A stretch of DNA of 64,000 nt from an uncultured Pelagibacteraceae bacterium (GTDB taxonomy: Bacteria > Pseudomonadota > Alphaproteobacteria > Pelagibacterales > Pelagibacteraceae): the NCBI GenBank assembly GCA_902598735.1, contig CACKCM010000001.1, positions 1-64,000 on the forward strand. The letters are read 5' to 3'. Made by a program: the position numbers and the translations under genes. The notes under the pieces were generated by a model. That model worked only from the letters and a program-made list of their open reading frames with translations, was not told the DNA's origin and made no database searches. Positions 40,671-50,821 of the stretch are shown here, in pieces. Each line of letters opens with the position of its first letter. The first letter of the stretch is position 1.

Positions 40671-42853
40671 TAAATTGTTCTTTGTATTTTTTCTGCGTCA
40701 TAACATTCAATAATATCTTTTTCTTTGAAATCAATGAAGTCTTTCACGCTTATACCGCACTCCAAACCAGTGCTTACCTCTTTCACCTGATTCTTCTCTC
40801 TATAAATTGACATGATTTCACCATTGTAAACAACCGCTCCATCCCTAATAATTCTTGCTTTGGACTTATTTTTAATTTCACCACTTAACACTTTTGATCC
40901 TGCAATTTTTCCCGCGTTAGAAACCTTAAAAATTTTTTGAATTTCTGCACTTCCCAAAACAGTTTCTTTTATGTCAGGCTCTAAAAGACCTGATAAAGAA
41001 TTTTCGATATAATCTAATGCCTCATAGATTATATTAAAAAATTTAATATCTTTTTTTTGCTCTTCAGCTAATTTTTTCGCTTCTTTGCTTGGTTTTACAT
41101 TAAATCCTATTAAGATTGCGTTAGAGGCTTGAGCTAAAGAAACGTCCGTTTCGTTAATCATTCCGATGTCAGATAAAATAATTTTTGCTTCTACTTCGTT
41201 ATGTTTTATCTTATTGATAGCTGTTGTTAACGCTTCTTTTGATCCTTGTACGTCTGACTTGATTATAATATTAAGTTCATCTTTATTTTTTTCTTCATCA
41301 AATAAGGTTGTTTTATCTTTAGCAAAAATTTTTGTAGTCAACGATCTATCTTTTTTAAACTCTGACATTTTTTTTGCTTCATTTTCGTTATTTGTAACTA
41401 CAAAATCAGCTCCTGCATAAGCTGAACTGTTCATGCCTAAAACCTCCACTGGCATAGATGGAAAGGCTTCATTTAACATTTTACCTTCATAATTAATCAT
41501 AGCTCTTATTTTACCCCAGGTATCTCCACAAATAAAATAATCGCCTTTACTAAGTTTTCCATTTGTTATTAAAACAGTAGAAACCGGACCTTTGCCTTTA
41601 TCAATTTTAGATTCAATTACTACGCCTCTAGCATTTCCAGAATATGATGCTTTCAAATCTAGAATTTCAGATTGGAGTAATATGCTTTCTTTTAGTTTAT
41701 CTAAATTAGTTTTTTTAAGGGCAGAAACCTCCACGAATAACGTGTCTCCACTTAATTCTTCTGCTATCAATTCATACTGCATCATTTCATTTTTGATTTT
41801 TCCGATGTTTTTGTTTGGTAAATCACATTTATTTATCGCAACAATTATTGGAACTTTTGCAGCTTTTGCGTGTTTTATTGCCTCAACTGTTTGAGGTTTA
41901 ACTCCGTCGTCAGCTGCTACCACTAACACGACAATATCAGTTATCTTAGAACCTCTTGCTCTCATTTCGGTAAAGGCAGCATGGCCAGGTGTATCTATAA
42001 ATGTTATCAATTCTTTGTTAGACGTCTTAATTTGATATGCACCAATATGTTGTGTAATCCCCCCATATTCGCCAGCAACCACATTTGAGTCTCGCAAAGA
42101 GTCTAGCAGTGAAGTTTTTCCGTGATCTACATGCCCCATTATTGTTACCACTGGAGGCCTCACTTGAATTTCACCTTCTACTTTTTGTTTAATTTTTGAA
42201 GTCTCAATCGACGGTTTCTCCTCTAAAATTGGTTTATGTCCAAATTCTTTTACAATGTATTCTGCTGTATCTTTATCAATATTATGATTTATAGTTGCCA
42301 CAACTTTCATATTAAAGAGAAATTTAATTATTTCACTTGATTTCTCTGCCATACGATTTGATAGTTCTTGAATGGTAATTTGCTCTGGAATTTTTACCTC
42401 TCTTATTACTTTTTTAAACTCCTTTTTTTCTTCTCCCTCAGGTTTATTTTTTCTCTCTTTCAGTCTTGCTCGCTTTACAGATGCTAAACTCCTTTGCTTA
42501 ATTTCAATTTCTTCTACGTTTAGTGCTCTAGAAACGGTTAATTTGAAATCTCTTTTATCAACTGAAGTTTTTAATTTAAGTTTACTTTTTCCAGTTGGTT
42601 TATTATCTTTTTTAATAAATTCTTTTGTTGCTTGTTGTTCAATGAACTTTCTAGCAAAATTTTTTCTTTTGATATCTTGATTAAAATTTTGATTAGATAA
42701 AAAGTTTGATTTATTAAGATTTTTATTCGATTTGAAAGGTTTTTTTTTCTCTACAGAAAAAGATTTTTTTCCTGAAGTTGAAATAGAAGAGGTGTCTATT
42801 TTTTTTTTTAAACTAGAGGATATGGTAAGTGTTTTTTTTTTATCTTTTTCCAT
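40670..42853 (-). CDS. infB: Translation initiation factor IF-2
   Basis: GTPase that places initiator tRNA on the 30S subunit. I use the ATG at 42853 ([10 protein letters not shown]), 4 bp after the nusA stop; an in-frame TTG at 42871 would overlap nusA. About 727 residues, shorter than the typical alphaproteobacterial 850-950. The reduction is in the Lys-rich N-terminal region. G-motifs [22 protein letters not shown] and NKCDLPN are present, followed by the C-terminal domains. Confidence 0.97.
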   Translation of the reverse strand: MEKDKKKTLTISSSLKKKIDTSSISTSGKKSFSVEKKKPFKSNKNLNKSNFLSNQNFNQDIKRKNFARKFIEQQATKEFIKKDNKPTGKSKLKLKTSVDKRDFKLTVSRALNVEEIEIKQRSLASVKRARLKERKNKPEGEEKKEFKKVIREVKIPEQITIQELSNRMAEKSSEIIKFLFNMKVVATINHNIDKDTAEYIVKEFGHKPILEEKPSIETSKIKQKVEGEIQVRPPVVTIMGHVDHGKTSLLDSLRDSNVVAGEYGGITQHIGAYQIKTSNKELITFIDTPGHAAFTEMRARGSKITDIVVLVVAADDGVKPQTVEAIKHAKAAKVPIIVAINKCDLPNKNIGKIKNEMMQYELIAEELSGDTLFVEVSALKKTNLDKLKESILLQSEILDLKASYSGNARGVVIESKIDKGKGPVSTVLITNGKLSKGDYFICGDTWGKIRAMINYEGKMLNEAFPSMPVEVLGMNSSAYAGADFVVTNNENEAKKMSEFKKDRSLTTKIFAKDKTTLFDEEKNKDELNIIIKSDVQGSKEALTTAINKIKHNEVEAKIILSDIGMINETDVSLAQASNAILIGFNVKPSKEAKKLAEEQKKDIKFFNIIYEALDYIENSLSGLLEPDIKETVLGSAEIQKIFKVSNAGKIAGSKVLSGEIKNKSKARIIRDGAVVYNGEIMSIYREKNQVKEVSTGLECGISVKDFIDFKEKDIIECYDAEKIQRTI

Positions 42854-42857
42854 ATTA

Positions 42858-44408
42858 TTATTTATAAACAATCTCCCTTGCTGCCATGATTAATTCGTCT
42901 GCTTCTTTCCTAGAAAGTGAAAACTCCTCAAGATATCCCTCGATTCTAATTTTTTTTCCTTTTACCTCATCAAAACCCCCAATTAGTTCATCTGAAGATA
43001 AATCAGCAAAATCAACTAATTTTTTAATATTTTTTTGGCCTAGAATAACAAGCATTCCTTGGGTCATTCCTTTTAAATTAATTAATTTTTCCTCAACTCC
43101 TAATTCTCTTAATTTATTGGATACTGCCTCTTTTTCTTTAACCACTGTTTCCTTAGATCTATTTATTAATTCATTTGCAGTTTCTGCATCGATTGCATCA
43201 ATTTTTGAAATATTTTCAGGGCTCGATTGAGCAATTTCTTCTATGGATGTGAAGCCCTCTGATACAAGTAATTGACCTAGAGTTTCATCTACCTCAAGGT
43301 TTTTTATTAAATTTTCTGTTCTCTCTTTAAATTCTGTCTGACGTCTTTCAGAGTCTTCTTTATCAGTTAAAATATCAATTTCGTAATTTGTAAGTTTTGA
43401 AGCCAGTCTTACATTTTGACCTCTTCTTCCGATTGCTTTACTTAGATTTTCTTCGGTTAAAATTATATCAATCCTTTTGTTATCTTGATCTATCAAAACT
43501 CTTTGTATTTCTGCTGGTGATAAAGACTCAGATATTAAACTCGGAAGATCTTCTGTCCATTTAATTATATCAATTTTTTCTCCATGAAGTTCATTAACTA
43601 TAGTTTGAACCCTACTTCCTCTCATACCCACACATGCGCCAACAGGATCAATGGATGAGTCTTGTGAGTAAACACAAATTTTAGCTCTACTACCAGGATC
43701 TCTTGCTACAGATTTGATTTCAATTGTACCCTCATAAATCTCTGGAACTTCTTGAAAAAATAATTTTGCTAGAAATTGGGGATGAGCTCTCGATAAAAAT
43801 ATTTGATGACCTTTTAATTCTTTTTTTACCTCATAACAGTAAGCTTTGACCCTATCACCTGTTTTAAGTATTTCTCTCGGAATTAGTTCATCTTTTTTTA
43901 TAATTCCTTCAGCTTTACCCAAGTCAATAATTACATTTCCGTATTCTAACCTTTTAATTATACCGCTTAGAATTTGACCTTGCTTGTCAATAAAATCTTC
44001 ATATTGTCTATTTTTTTCAGCTTCTCTTACTCGGGCACTAATTACCTGTTTAGCACTTTGAGCTGCGATACGACCAAAATCAATTTGTGGCAATTCTTCA
44101 AAAATTTTTTCGCCAACTTTTAATTCTGAATTATCTTTATCAACTTTTATTGCATCATCTATAGTGATCTCTCTGGCAGGATCTTCTACCTTTTCGACTA
44201 TTTCTAAAACCTTCTGAATTTTTATTTCTCCGGTATCACGATTTATTATTACTTCAATGTTATTATCATTTCCAAATTTCGTTAAAGCTGCCTTTTGTAT
44301 AGCACTTTCCATTGATCCTATAACTAACTCTTTATCAATTGATTTTTCATTAGCTACAGCTTCAACTATTCTTAACAATTCAAGTTTGTCTAATCCTCTA
44401 TTCAACAT
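42858..44408 (-). CDS. nusA: Transcription termination/antitermination factor NusA
   Basis: RNA polymerase factor for pausing, termination and antitermination; 516 residues. The N-terminal RNAP-binding domain (LLRIVEAVANEKSIDKELVIGSME), S1 (ILSGIIKRLEYGNVIIDLG), and KH1-KH2 (DPVGACVGMRGSRVQTIVNEL; KAIGRRGQNVRLAS) are followed by two helix-hairpin-helix-like repeats. A strong Shine-Dalgarno AGGAGC (44416-44421) sits 7 bp before the ATG, immediately after a terminator hairpin. The usual upstream rimP and downstream ylxR are missing. Confidence 0.97.
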   Translation of the reverse strand: MLNRGLDKLELLRIVEAVANEKSIDKELVIGSMESAIQKAALTKFGNDNNIEVIINRDTGEIKIQKVLEIVEKVEDPAREITIDDAIKVDKDNSELKVGEKIFEELPQIDFGRIAAQSAKQVISARVREAEKNRQYEDFIDKQGQILSGIIKRLEYGNVIIDLGKAEGIIKKDELIPREILKTGDRVKAYCYEVKKELKGHQIFLSRAHPQFLAKLFFQEVPEIYEGTIEIKSVARDPGSRAKICVYSQDSSIDPVGACVGMRGSRVQTIVNELHGEKIDIIKWTEDLPSLISESLSPAEIQRVLIDQDNKRIDIILTEENLSKAIGRRGQNVRLASKLTNYEIDILTDKEDSERRQTEFKERTENLIKNLEVDETLGQLLVSEGFTSIEEIAQSSPENISKIDAIDAETANELINRSKETVVKEKEAVSNKLRELGVEEKLINLKGMTQGMLVILGQKNIKKLVDFADLSSDELIGGFDEVKGKKIRIEGYLEEFSLSRKEADELIMAAREIVYK

Positions 44409-44415
44409 TTATAAT

Positions 44416-44421
44416 GCTCCT
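44416..44421 (-). promoter_or_regulatory. Ribosome binding site of nusA
   Basis: AGGAGC on the minus strand, 7 bases before the nusA ATG at 44408. It is one of the best Shine-Dalgarno sequences in the window and fixes this start. It directly follows the T-tract of the terminator hairpin, so no room for a promoter remains between terminator and start. Confidence 0.75.
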
Positions 44422-44448
44422 AAAAAAAAATGGGCTAATGCCCATTTT
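44422..44448 (-). terminator. Intrinsic terminator between metK and nusA
   Basis: A 9-bp perfect stem (AAAATGGGC / GCCCATTTT, 44427-44435 and 44440-44448) with a TAAT loop. On the minus strand it is followed by a run of T (A-run 44422-44430 on plus). It should end the metK transcript. Because it lies only 13 bases before the nusA ATG, any transcript starting upstream must read through it to express nusA, so it may act as an attenuator. Confidence 0.85.
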
Positions 44449-44469
44449 GAATTTCAATAATATGTTTTA

Positions 44470-44497
44470 AATATAAAGAAAATTATGGTTTTTTCAA
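44470..44497 (-). promoter_or_regulatory. Candidate promoter for nusA in the metK-nusA gap
   Basis: On the minus strand TTGAAA (44492-44497) is followed, after 16 bases, by TATATT (44470-44475), a fair sigma-70 match. It starts just inside the end of the metK region and predicts transcription from about 44463, upstream of the hairpin. By-eye call in AT-rich DNA, where such matches arise by chance, so support is modest. Confidence 0.4.
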
Positions 44498-44499
44498 GA

Positions 44500-45660
44500 T
44501 TACAGCTTAAATAAATTCGCTTTATCTGTTTTTTCCCAGGAAAATTCACCTTTATTTGTTGGTTTTCTTCCAAAGTGTCCATACGCTGAAGTAACTTCGT
44601 AAATCGGATTATTTAATTTTAACATTTCTCTAATTCCTCTGGGAGATAAGTCGAAATTTTGATTTATTATTTTTTTTATTGTGTCAACCTTTCCATCATC
44701 TCCGTCATTCAGTTTAATAAATACTGATAAAGGTTTAGAAACTCCGATAGCATATGCTAGTTGAATTAAACATTTATCAGAAACTCCTGAGGAAACAATA
44801 TTTTTAGCAAGATATCTTGCTACATACGCTGCAGACCGATCCACTTTTGTTGGATCTTTACCAGAAAAGGCTCCTCCTCCATGTGGTGCAGCTCCACCAT
44901 ATGTGTCAACAATAATTTTTCTTCCAGTCAAGCCCGTATCACCATCAGGCCCACCAATTACAAATTTTCCTGTTGGATTTATATAAATTTCTTGTGGATC
45001 CAAATCATTAAGATAATTTTCAGGTATAGATTTTTTTATGTAAGGAATAATTAAATTCCTTACATCTTCTTGGCTTAAGTCATTTGAATGTTGAGAAGAA
45101 ATTACAACTGATGTAACTTTTGTAGGCTTATTTTGCTCATATAACATTGTGACCTGACTCTTAGAGTCAGGTTCAATACCTTTAAGAATTCCATTTTTTC
45201 TATCTTGAGCCATCAACCTTAATATCTTATGGGAGAAATGTATTGGCGCTGGCATTAAATCTTCTGTCTCTTTGCATGCATAACCAAACATAATTCCTTG
45301 ATCGCCTGCTCCTTCATCTTTGTTGTCTCTTGAATCAACGCCTATTGCAATATCTTTCGATTGTTCGTGAAGATGTGTCTCTATATTGGCTGTTTTCCAA
45401 CTAAAACCTTCTTGATCATAACCTATATCTTTAATACAATTTCTTACTTTATTTATTAACTCCTCTTTTTCAATTTTTGGTCCTCTAATTTCTCCAGCTA
45501 AGACAACTTTGTTTGTTGTGGTAAGCGTTTCACATGCTACTCTAGATACTGGATCTTTAGACAAATAAGAGTCTACTACCATATCTGAGACTCTATCACA
45601 CACCTTATCGGGATGACCTTCTGAGACTGACTCGCTAGTGAAGAGATAGTTATTTTTCAT
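44500..45660 (-). CDS. metK: S-adenosylmethionine synthetase
   Basis: Makes SAM from methionine and ATP; 386 residues. Conserved parts: [52 protein letters not shown] and [19 protein letters not shown]. The start overlaps the end of lnt by 11 bp, so there is no leader for a SAM riboswitch. A hairpin terminator follows the gene. Confidence 0.98.
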   Translation of the reverse strand: MKNNYLFTSESVSEGHPDKVCDRVSDMVVDSYLSKDPVSRVACETLTTTNKVVLAGEIRGPKIEKEELINKVRNCIKDIGYDQEGFSWKTANIETHLHEQSKDIAIGVDSRDNKDEGAGDQGIMFGYACKETEDLMPAPIHFSHKILRLMAQDRKNGILKGIEPDSKSQVTMLYEQNKPTKVTSVVISSQHSNDLSQEDVRNLIIPYIKKSIPENYLNDLDPQEIYINPTGKFVIGGPDGDTGLTGRKIIVDTYGGAAPHGGGAFSGKDPTKVDRSAAYVARYLAKNIVSSGVSDKCLIQLAYAIGVSKPLSVFIKLNDGDDGKVDTIKKIINQNFDLSPRGIREMLKLNNPIYEVTSAYGHFGRKPTNKGEFSWEKTDKANLFKL

Positions 45661-47212
45661 TATTTTTTTTATACAAGTTAAAGATCAAAATATATGTAAA
45701 TAAAACTACAAAAAATATCAAATCATTTTTATTTTTATTTTTATTTTTTATTAAGGGCACTTGATATTCTATATGACCAGTTTCTGTATTATTCAGTTTT
45801 TTTATAATCTCTCCCTTGTTATTAATGATCGCACTGATGCCTTTATTTGTAGATCTAATCAGAAATGAGTTGTGTTCTATAGCTCTAAAAATACCTTTTG
45901 CGAAATGCTGATGAGGACCTATAGAATTTCCGAACCAACCATCCTCGGATATATTAATAATTAAATTTGTTTGTTCATTAGATTTTTGAATAAACTTTGG
46001 AAAAATAACCTCATAACAAATTAATGGTAATATATTTAGTTGACCGATTATTAAGTTATCTTGAATTTTACCTTTTATAAATGAAGTATGACCTTCTGTA
46101 ATTTTTTTTAAACCAAATTTATTTAGCTGTTGCTCAAACGGAAGAAATTCTCCAAAAGGAACTAATTTTTGTTTGTTATAATTTTCTATTATTTCTAGAT
46201 TATGATTAGCAACAATCATACTGTTATAAAATCCTTTTTTTGTGGTGTCAAAAATATTAATCCCAAAAAGAATAATATGATTTTCACTAAAACTAGTTTG
46301 AAAAATTTTCTTAAATTGAATTATTTCTTTAAAACTATATCCACTAAATACACCCTCAGGCCATACAAAAAGTGTTTTTTTATTTTTTTTTGGATCACTA
46401 TATCTAATTAACTTATCTAATCTATTTTTCATTTCTTCAATTGAGATACCATATTCAAGATTAAAATTAGGAGAGACTACCTTGATATTATAATTATCAA
46501 TAGCTGTAGATAAAAATAATTTATTTTTATTAATTGAATAATTACCGTACATGTAAAGAGAGAAGAGAATTAATATTATAGATATAAAAATCAAAAATTT
46601 TTTATGAATTTTATCATTGCAAAATATAAAAGCAGGTAAAGTAAAAATTGTAATAATCAATAGATTAAAAAGAAAAAGTCCTGTCTTTTCTAGGATTTGA
46701 ATTATTTCAGTTGACCAGGAAAAACTATAGGCCCAAAGGTTCCAAGGAAAACCTGATAATAGTTTAGCACGTAAATAGTCAGAAAATGAAAGACTGCCAG
46801 AAAGAAGAAAAATTGATTTTAAATTTAAACTTAAAAAAGGGCCAATTATTAATGTAACAATTGAAAAAAATAAACTCAAAAATAGTGGAACTAAAATTAA
46901 TCCAAAAGGAATTAAAAATTTAAAACTCTCATCAAATGTTAGTGAATTTGTTATCCAATGAATTCCACTTAAATAATAGCCAAAACCGAATGATGTACCA
47001 AATATGAAAAGATGCAGCTTAAACGGTTTCTTTCTATAAATACTTTTTGATTTTTTTTTTATAAAAATAATTAAATAAAAAAATATAGGTAATATAAAAA
47101 AATTTATAAAAGTAAGATTAAATGGTTGAAAAGATAAAACAGTTAAGCAACCAAGTAAAAATGGAGTAAAGTATAAAGTAAAAAATTTATTGTTAAGATA
47201 TTTAACAATCAT
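45650..47212 (-). CDS. lnt: Apolipoprotein N-acyltransferase
   Basis: Adds the third acyl chain to lipoproteins in the inner membrane; 520 residues. About six N-terminal TM helices precede a nitrilase-like domain. The catalytic triad is visible: Glu in [11 protein letters not shown], Lys in [13 protein letters not shown] and Cys in [11 protein letters not shown]. One more TM segment is at the C-terminus. It starts one base before the ybeY stop; the corC/tlyC gene often found between ybeY and lnt is absent. Confidence 0.96.
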   Translation of the reverse strand: MIVKYLNNKFFTLYFTPFLLGCLTVLSFQPFNLTFINFFILPIFFYLIIFIKKKSKSIYRKKPFKLHLFIFGTSFGFGYYLSGIHWITNSLTFDESFKFLIPFGLILVPLFLSLFFSIVTLIIGPFLSLNLKSIFLLSGSLSFSDYLRAKLLSGFPWNLWAYSFSWSTEIIQILEKTGLFLFNLLIITIFTLPAFIFCNDKIHKKFLIFISIILILFSLYMYGNYSINKNKLFLSTAIDNYNIKVVSPNFNLEYGISIEEMKNRLDKLIRYSDPKKNKKTLFVWPEGVFSGYSFKEIIQFKKIFQTSFSENHIILFGINIFDTTKKGFYNSMIVANHNLEIIENYNKQKLVPFGEFLPFEQQLNKFGLKKITEGHTSFIKGKIQDNLIIGQLNILPLICYEVIFPKFIQKSNEQTNLIINISEDGWFGNSIGPHQHFAKGIFRAIEHNSFLIRSTNKGISAIINNKGEIIKKLNNTETGHIEYQVPLIKNKNKNKNDLIFFVVLFTYILIFNLYKKNNEK

Positions 47213-47680
47213 TTAATTTAAATATGAGAGAAATTTTTTTTCAACTTTCATCATATCATAAAAATCTTTATTTTTTTTATGATCATAACCTAAAAGGTGA
47301 ACTAATCCATGTATCCATAGTTTATTAAACTGGTTATTAAAATTTAGATTTTCATATCTGCCTTTTTTAATTTTGTTTAGATTTATAATAATATCTCCTA
47401 AGTAAATTTCTGTCTCTTTTTTTAATTTAATTTTTAATTCTCTTTTGCTATAGAAGGGAAAAGACAATACATCTGTTGTTTTATTTTTTCCTCTAAATTT
47501 TTTATTCAATTTTTTTATTTCTTGATTGCCAGACAATAAAATAGTTAAAAATATTTTATTATTTTTATATTTCTTAAATTTTTTGTTTAACTTTAAAATT
47601 TTCCTTTCAATAAAATTCTTGGGATTTTTAATATATTTATTCCAATCTTTGTTATTAGAGATAGTATTAATCTTTATCAT
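47213..47680 (-). CDS. ybeY: Endoribonuclease YbeY
   Basis: Metal-dependent RNase for 16S 3'-end maturation and ribosome quality control. I take the ATG at 47680; the preceding TTG is less likely. 155 residues with the H3xH5xH zinc motif HGLVHLLGYDH and the upstream KKLNKKFRGKNKTTDVLSFPF segment typical of the family. It overlaps the phoH-like gene by 14 bp, and lnt follows directly. Confidence 0.95.
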   Translation of the reverse strand: MIKINTISNNKDWNKYIKNPKNFIERKILKLNKKFKKYKNNKIFLTILLSGNQEIKKLNKKFRGKNKTTDVLSFPFYSKRELKIKLKKETEIYLGDIIINLNKIKKGRYENLNFNNQFNKLWIHGLVHLLGYDHKKNKDFYDMMKVEKKFLSYLN

Positions 47681-48671
47681 CAATACTTTTCTTTTGATAA
47701 GCCTTTATTATTTTTGAAACTAATGGATGTCTAACTACATCATTGTGATCAAATTCAATAATTTTTATTTCCTTCAAATGTTTTAATAATTTTGTTGATT
47801 TGATTAATCCAGACTGAGATTTATTTATTAAGTCAATTTGTGAAGGATCGCCATTAACTACTAGTTTTGAGTTTTCACCAATTCTTGTTAAAAACATTTT
47901 AATTTGAGTTTCCGTAGCATTTTGAGCTTCGTCTAATATTGCAAAACAATTTTTTAAAGTTCTCCCTCTCATAAATGCTAAAGGCGCAATCTCGATTTCT
48001 CCGCTCTCTATTTTTTTATCAATTTTATCTGTACCAAATAATTCGTAAAGAGCGTCATATAAAGGTCTTAAATACGGATCTACTTTCTCCTTCATGTCTC
48101 CTGGTAGAAAACCTAATTTTTCACCAGCTTCTACTGCAGGCCTTGATAAAATTACTCTTTCAATTTTTTTCTCTATTAGCATTGTGACTCCAACTGATAC
48201 TGCTAAGAAACTTTTTCCTGTACCAGCTGGGCCTAAAGACATTACAATGTCATTTTCTTTTAAAGCCTTAATATAATCAGATTGCTTTTCGGATCTTGCA
48301 ATTACAGATTTTCTTGGAGTTTTTATCAACTGTTTGAAACTCTTAACGTTTGACTCTTTGAATTCCATATTTTTTTGCACGGACAATGCTATATCCTCTT
48401 TTTCAATCATTTTTGTTAAAGTATACTTATTTATTAAAAATTTAATTGCCTCACAAAATATATCAATATTATCCTTGATGCCTTTGCAAGTAATTGAGTT
48501 TCCTCTAAAAAATATTTCAGTATTTGTAAGTTTAGATAGTTCTTTTAAGTTTTGATCAAATTCGCCTACTACAGACATTAACATTTCATTGTCTATAATT
48601 TGAATGTTAGATGTTTTATCATCTATTTTTTTAATTATTATATTTTGATTTAATTTTGTTATTTCTGACAT
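47667..48671 (-). CDS. PhoH-like ATPase (YbeZ)
   Basis: P-loop ATPase of 334 residues that partners YbeY in RNA metabolism. An N-terminal KH-like region precedes Walker A (SLGPAGTGKSFLAVSVG), the conserved RPAVEAGEKLGFLPGDMKEKVDPYLRPLYDAL segment, and the Walker B region (CFAILDEAQNAT). It sits between miaB (2-bp gap) and ybeY (14-bp overlap), the standard order. Confidence 0.95.
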   Translation of the reverse strand: MSEITKLNQNIIIKKIDDKTSNIQIIDNEMLMSVVGEFDQNLKELSKLTNTEIFFRGNSITCKGIKDNIDIFCEAIKFLINKYTLTKMIEKEDIALSVQKNMEFKESNVKSFKQLIKTPRKSVIARSEKQSDYIKALKENDIVMSLGPAGTGKSFLAVSVGVTMLIEKKIERVILSRPAVEAGEKLGFLPGDMKEKVDPYLRPLYDALYELFGTDKIDKKIESGEIEIAPLAFMRGRTLKNCFAILDEAQNATETQIKMFLTRIGENSKLVVNGDPSQIDLINKSQSGLIKSTKLLKHLKEIKIIEFDHNDVVRHPLVSKIIKAYQKKSIDDKD

Positions 48672-48673
48672 TG

Positions 48674-50008
48674 TTAAGCAGCAAAACCTTTACAAATTTT
48701 ATTTTGTGTAAGTTCTCCAAATAAGGTATTTTGATTTCCATCAATTATTTTAACTTCTTTAGTTTTTCCTATCAAATTTTCATCACTTCTAACAATTACA
48801 GAGTTTAGGTACTCGTCTCTCCCAAAGTAATTCATTTTTTTACCTATTGCGTTTTCAAATAAAACTGATGATTTTTTGTTAAATAAATTTTTTCTATAAT
48901 TCATCTTTATATCCTGGGCTACTGTTTGAAAAGTAATTAATCTTTCTTTAGCAATATCAAGGTCTATTTTTTTCATACTAGCCGCTGGTGTGCCTGGTCT
49001 TGGGCTAAAAATAAAAGAGAAAGTATTTATAAATTCAACTTTTTTTAATAATTCTAACGTTTCTTGAAAATCAATATCATTTTCTCCGGGAAAACCAATT
49101 ATAAAGTCGCTTGAAAATTTGATTGATGGTTTATTTTTTTTTAGTTTATCAATTAGGTCCAAGTAATTTTCTACAGTGTGTTTTCTATTCATGCTTCTTA
49201 AAATTTTATTAGATCCACTCTGAACAGGAAGATGTATCATTGGCATAAGTTTATCAAATTCCAAATGCGCATGTATGAGGTCTTCAGAAAAATCTATAGG
49301 ATGAGAAGTTGTATACCTAATTCTTTCTAATTTATCGATTTTAGAGATCTCATTGATTAGATGTGAAAGTTTTTTACCGCCAAAATTATAAGCATTAACA
49401 TTTTGACCTAATAAAGTAATTTCTTTTGCGCCATTTTCGACAAGATCAATCGACTCTCTTATTAATTCTTTGATTGATCGAGAATACTCAGAACCTCTGG
49501 TGTAAGGAACGACACAAAATTTGCAAAATTTATCGCAACCTTCTTGAATAGTTAAAAAGCTTGAGATTTTATTATTTGAGTTTTTGATTGAATTTAAGTT
49601 GTCAAATTTATCAATCACATCAAAATTAGTAGAATTTACTTTAATAATTCTTTTTTCTAATTTTAGTATTGTTTCATTTAAATTCTGATAAGACTGTGGT
49701 CCTATTACAGCATCAATATATTTTTCTTTTTCCAAAAGAACCTCTCCCTCTGCCTGCGCAACACATCCTGTAATAATAATTATTGGTTTATTTTTATTTT
49801 TAAAGACTTTTTTAACTCTACCGATATCATGATAAACCTTGTCAGTAGCTTTTTCTCTAATGTGGCAGGTATTCAATACATAGCAGTCAGCTTCATGAAT
49901 ATTATTTGTCTTCTTATAATTAATTTTTTTTACAAGGTCATAAATACGATTACTGTCATATTCATTCATCTGACAACCAAATGTTTTTATAAAAATTTTT
50001 TTTTCCAA
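48674..50008 (-). CDS. miaB: tRNA-2-methylthio-N6-dimethylallyladenosine synthase
   Basis: Radical-SAM methylthiotransferase for A37 in tRNAs; 444 residues. The N-terminal UPF0004 domain has its cysteines (TFGCQMNEYDS, LNTCHIREKA, GCVAQAEG); the radical-SAM cluster motif is EGCDKFCKFCVVPYTRG; a C-terminal TRAM-like domain follows. It begins one base after fur on the same strand. Confidence 0.97.
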   Translation of the reverse strand: MEKKIFIKTFGCQMNEYDSNRIYDLVKKINYKKTNNIHEADCYVLNTCHIREKATDKVYHDIGRVKKVFKNKNKPIIIITGCVAQAEGEVLLEKEKYIDAVIGPQSYQNLNETILKLEKRIIKVNSTNFDVIDKFDNLNSIKNSNNKISSFLTIQEGCDKFCKFCVVPYTRGSEYSRSIKELIRESIDLVENGAKEITLLGQNVNAYNFGGKKLSHLINEISKIDKLERIRYTTSHPIDFSEDLIHAHLEFDKLMPMIHLPVQSGSNKILRSMNRKHTVENYLDLIDKLKKNKPSIKFSSDFIIGFPGENDIDFQETLELLKKVEFINTFSFIFSPRPGTPAASMKKIDLDIAKERLITFQTVAQDIKMNYRKNLFNKKSSVLFENAIGKKMNYFGRDEYLNSVIVRSDENLIGKTKEVKIIDGNQNTLFGELTQNKICKGFAA

Positions 50009-50009
50009 T

Positions 50010-50429
50010 TTATTTTTTTATTTTTGATCCGTAGAGTTCAAGTTTGTGATCAACTAAATTGTATCCTAGTTTCTTTGCAATTTTTTTTTGCAGTTCCTCT
50101 ATATCTTTATCTACAAACTCTATGATTTCTCCACTATTAATATCAATTAAATGATTGTGATCATCATTTATTTCATAGCGAGCTTTACCAGCTTTGAAGT
50201 CATGTTTTATTAAAATACCAGCTTCCTCAAAAAGTTTAACAGTTCTGTAAACAGTAGCAATGCTTATTTTATCATCAATTGATGTTACTCTTTTATGGAG
50301 CTCGTCTACATCTGGATGATCTTTTGATCCGTAAACTTCTTTTGACTCTGAGAGAACTCTTGCAATTACTTTTCTCTGATCAGTGAGTCTTACTCCTTTT
50401 TGCTTGCACTTTTCTTCAATAACGCTCAT
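50010..50429 (-). CDS. fur: Fur-family metalloregulator (Fur/Mur)
   Basis: 139-residue Fur-family repressor. The winged helix contains KISIATVYRTVKLFEEAGIL and the dimerisation domain DDHNHLIDINSGEIIEFVD with metal-binding His. It lacks the structural CxxC pairs of many Fur proteins; only one Cys (residue 8) is present. This fits the alphaproteobacterial Mur (manganese) branch as well as Fur. It sits before miaB in the conserved order; the rimI gene usually found between tsaB and fur is missing. Confidence 0.88.
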   Translation of the reverse strand: MSVIEEKCKQKGVRLTDQRKVIARVLSESKEVYGSKDHPDVDELHKRVTSIDDKISIATVYRTVKLFEEAGILIKHDFKAGKARYEINDDHNHLIDINSGEIIEFVDKDIEELQKKIAKKLGYNLVDHKLELYGSKIKK

Positions 50430-50437
50430 ACATTAAT

Positions 50438-50821
50438 TTAACTTAAATAGATGGCCTTAATCAATTTTTTTTCAATTAAATTTTTATTTATGAGTTTTTC
50501 GACATTTTCTTGGTTAAAATCCTTCAAATCAGTGTTCTTATAACCAAATAATTTCACTTTTTTTGAAATTGCCATACCTTTTGCGACGGCTAAAGATATT
50601 CTTACTCCTGAAAAACTGCCAGGCCCTTGGTTAATAATAATACTGAAGTTTTTATCTAATTTGACTTTATGATCATCTAAAAAATTATATATTTCTAATA
50701 CTAGCTGCTCTGCTTTATTTTTTTCATCTTTTAAATTGTGAATAAAAAAATCTTTATTTATTCTAAGAGCTAATTTATCATTACTACCTATGAAATGGAT
50801 AATTAAAAAATTTTTAATCAT
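50438..50821 (-). CDS. tsaB: Minimal TsaB-like protein (t6A synthesis)
   Basis: From the ATG at 50821 it has 127 residues; a typical TsaB has 210-230. The N-terminal ASKHA half is recognisable (NFLIIHFIGSNDKLALRI, then NQGPGSFSGVRISLAVAKGMAI, the TsaB hallmark), but the C-terminal domain is reduced to about 25 residues. The beta-strand that usually reads ILAIDTS is degenerate (LIIHFIGS). The genomic position beside fur is right for tsaB. Its 5' end overlaps head-to-head the 5' end of the deacetylase gene on the other strand by 32 bp. Confidence 0.8.
   Translation of the reverse strand: MIKNFLIIHFIGSNDKLALRINKDFFIHNLKDEKNKAEQLVLEIYNFLDDHKVKLDKNFSIIINQGPGSFSGVRISLAVAKGMAISKKVKLFGYKNTDLKDFNQENVEKLINKNLIEKKLIKAIYLS

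Noticed and set aside
45650-45660. A SAM riboswitch before metK.
   Set aside because: lnt overlaps the metK start by 11 bp, leaving no leader. The 48-bp gap before ahcY also shows no recognisable SAM or SAH fold.
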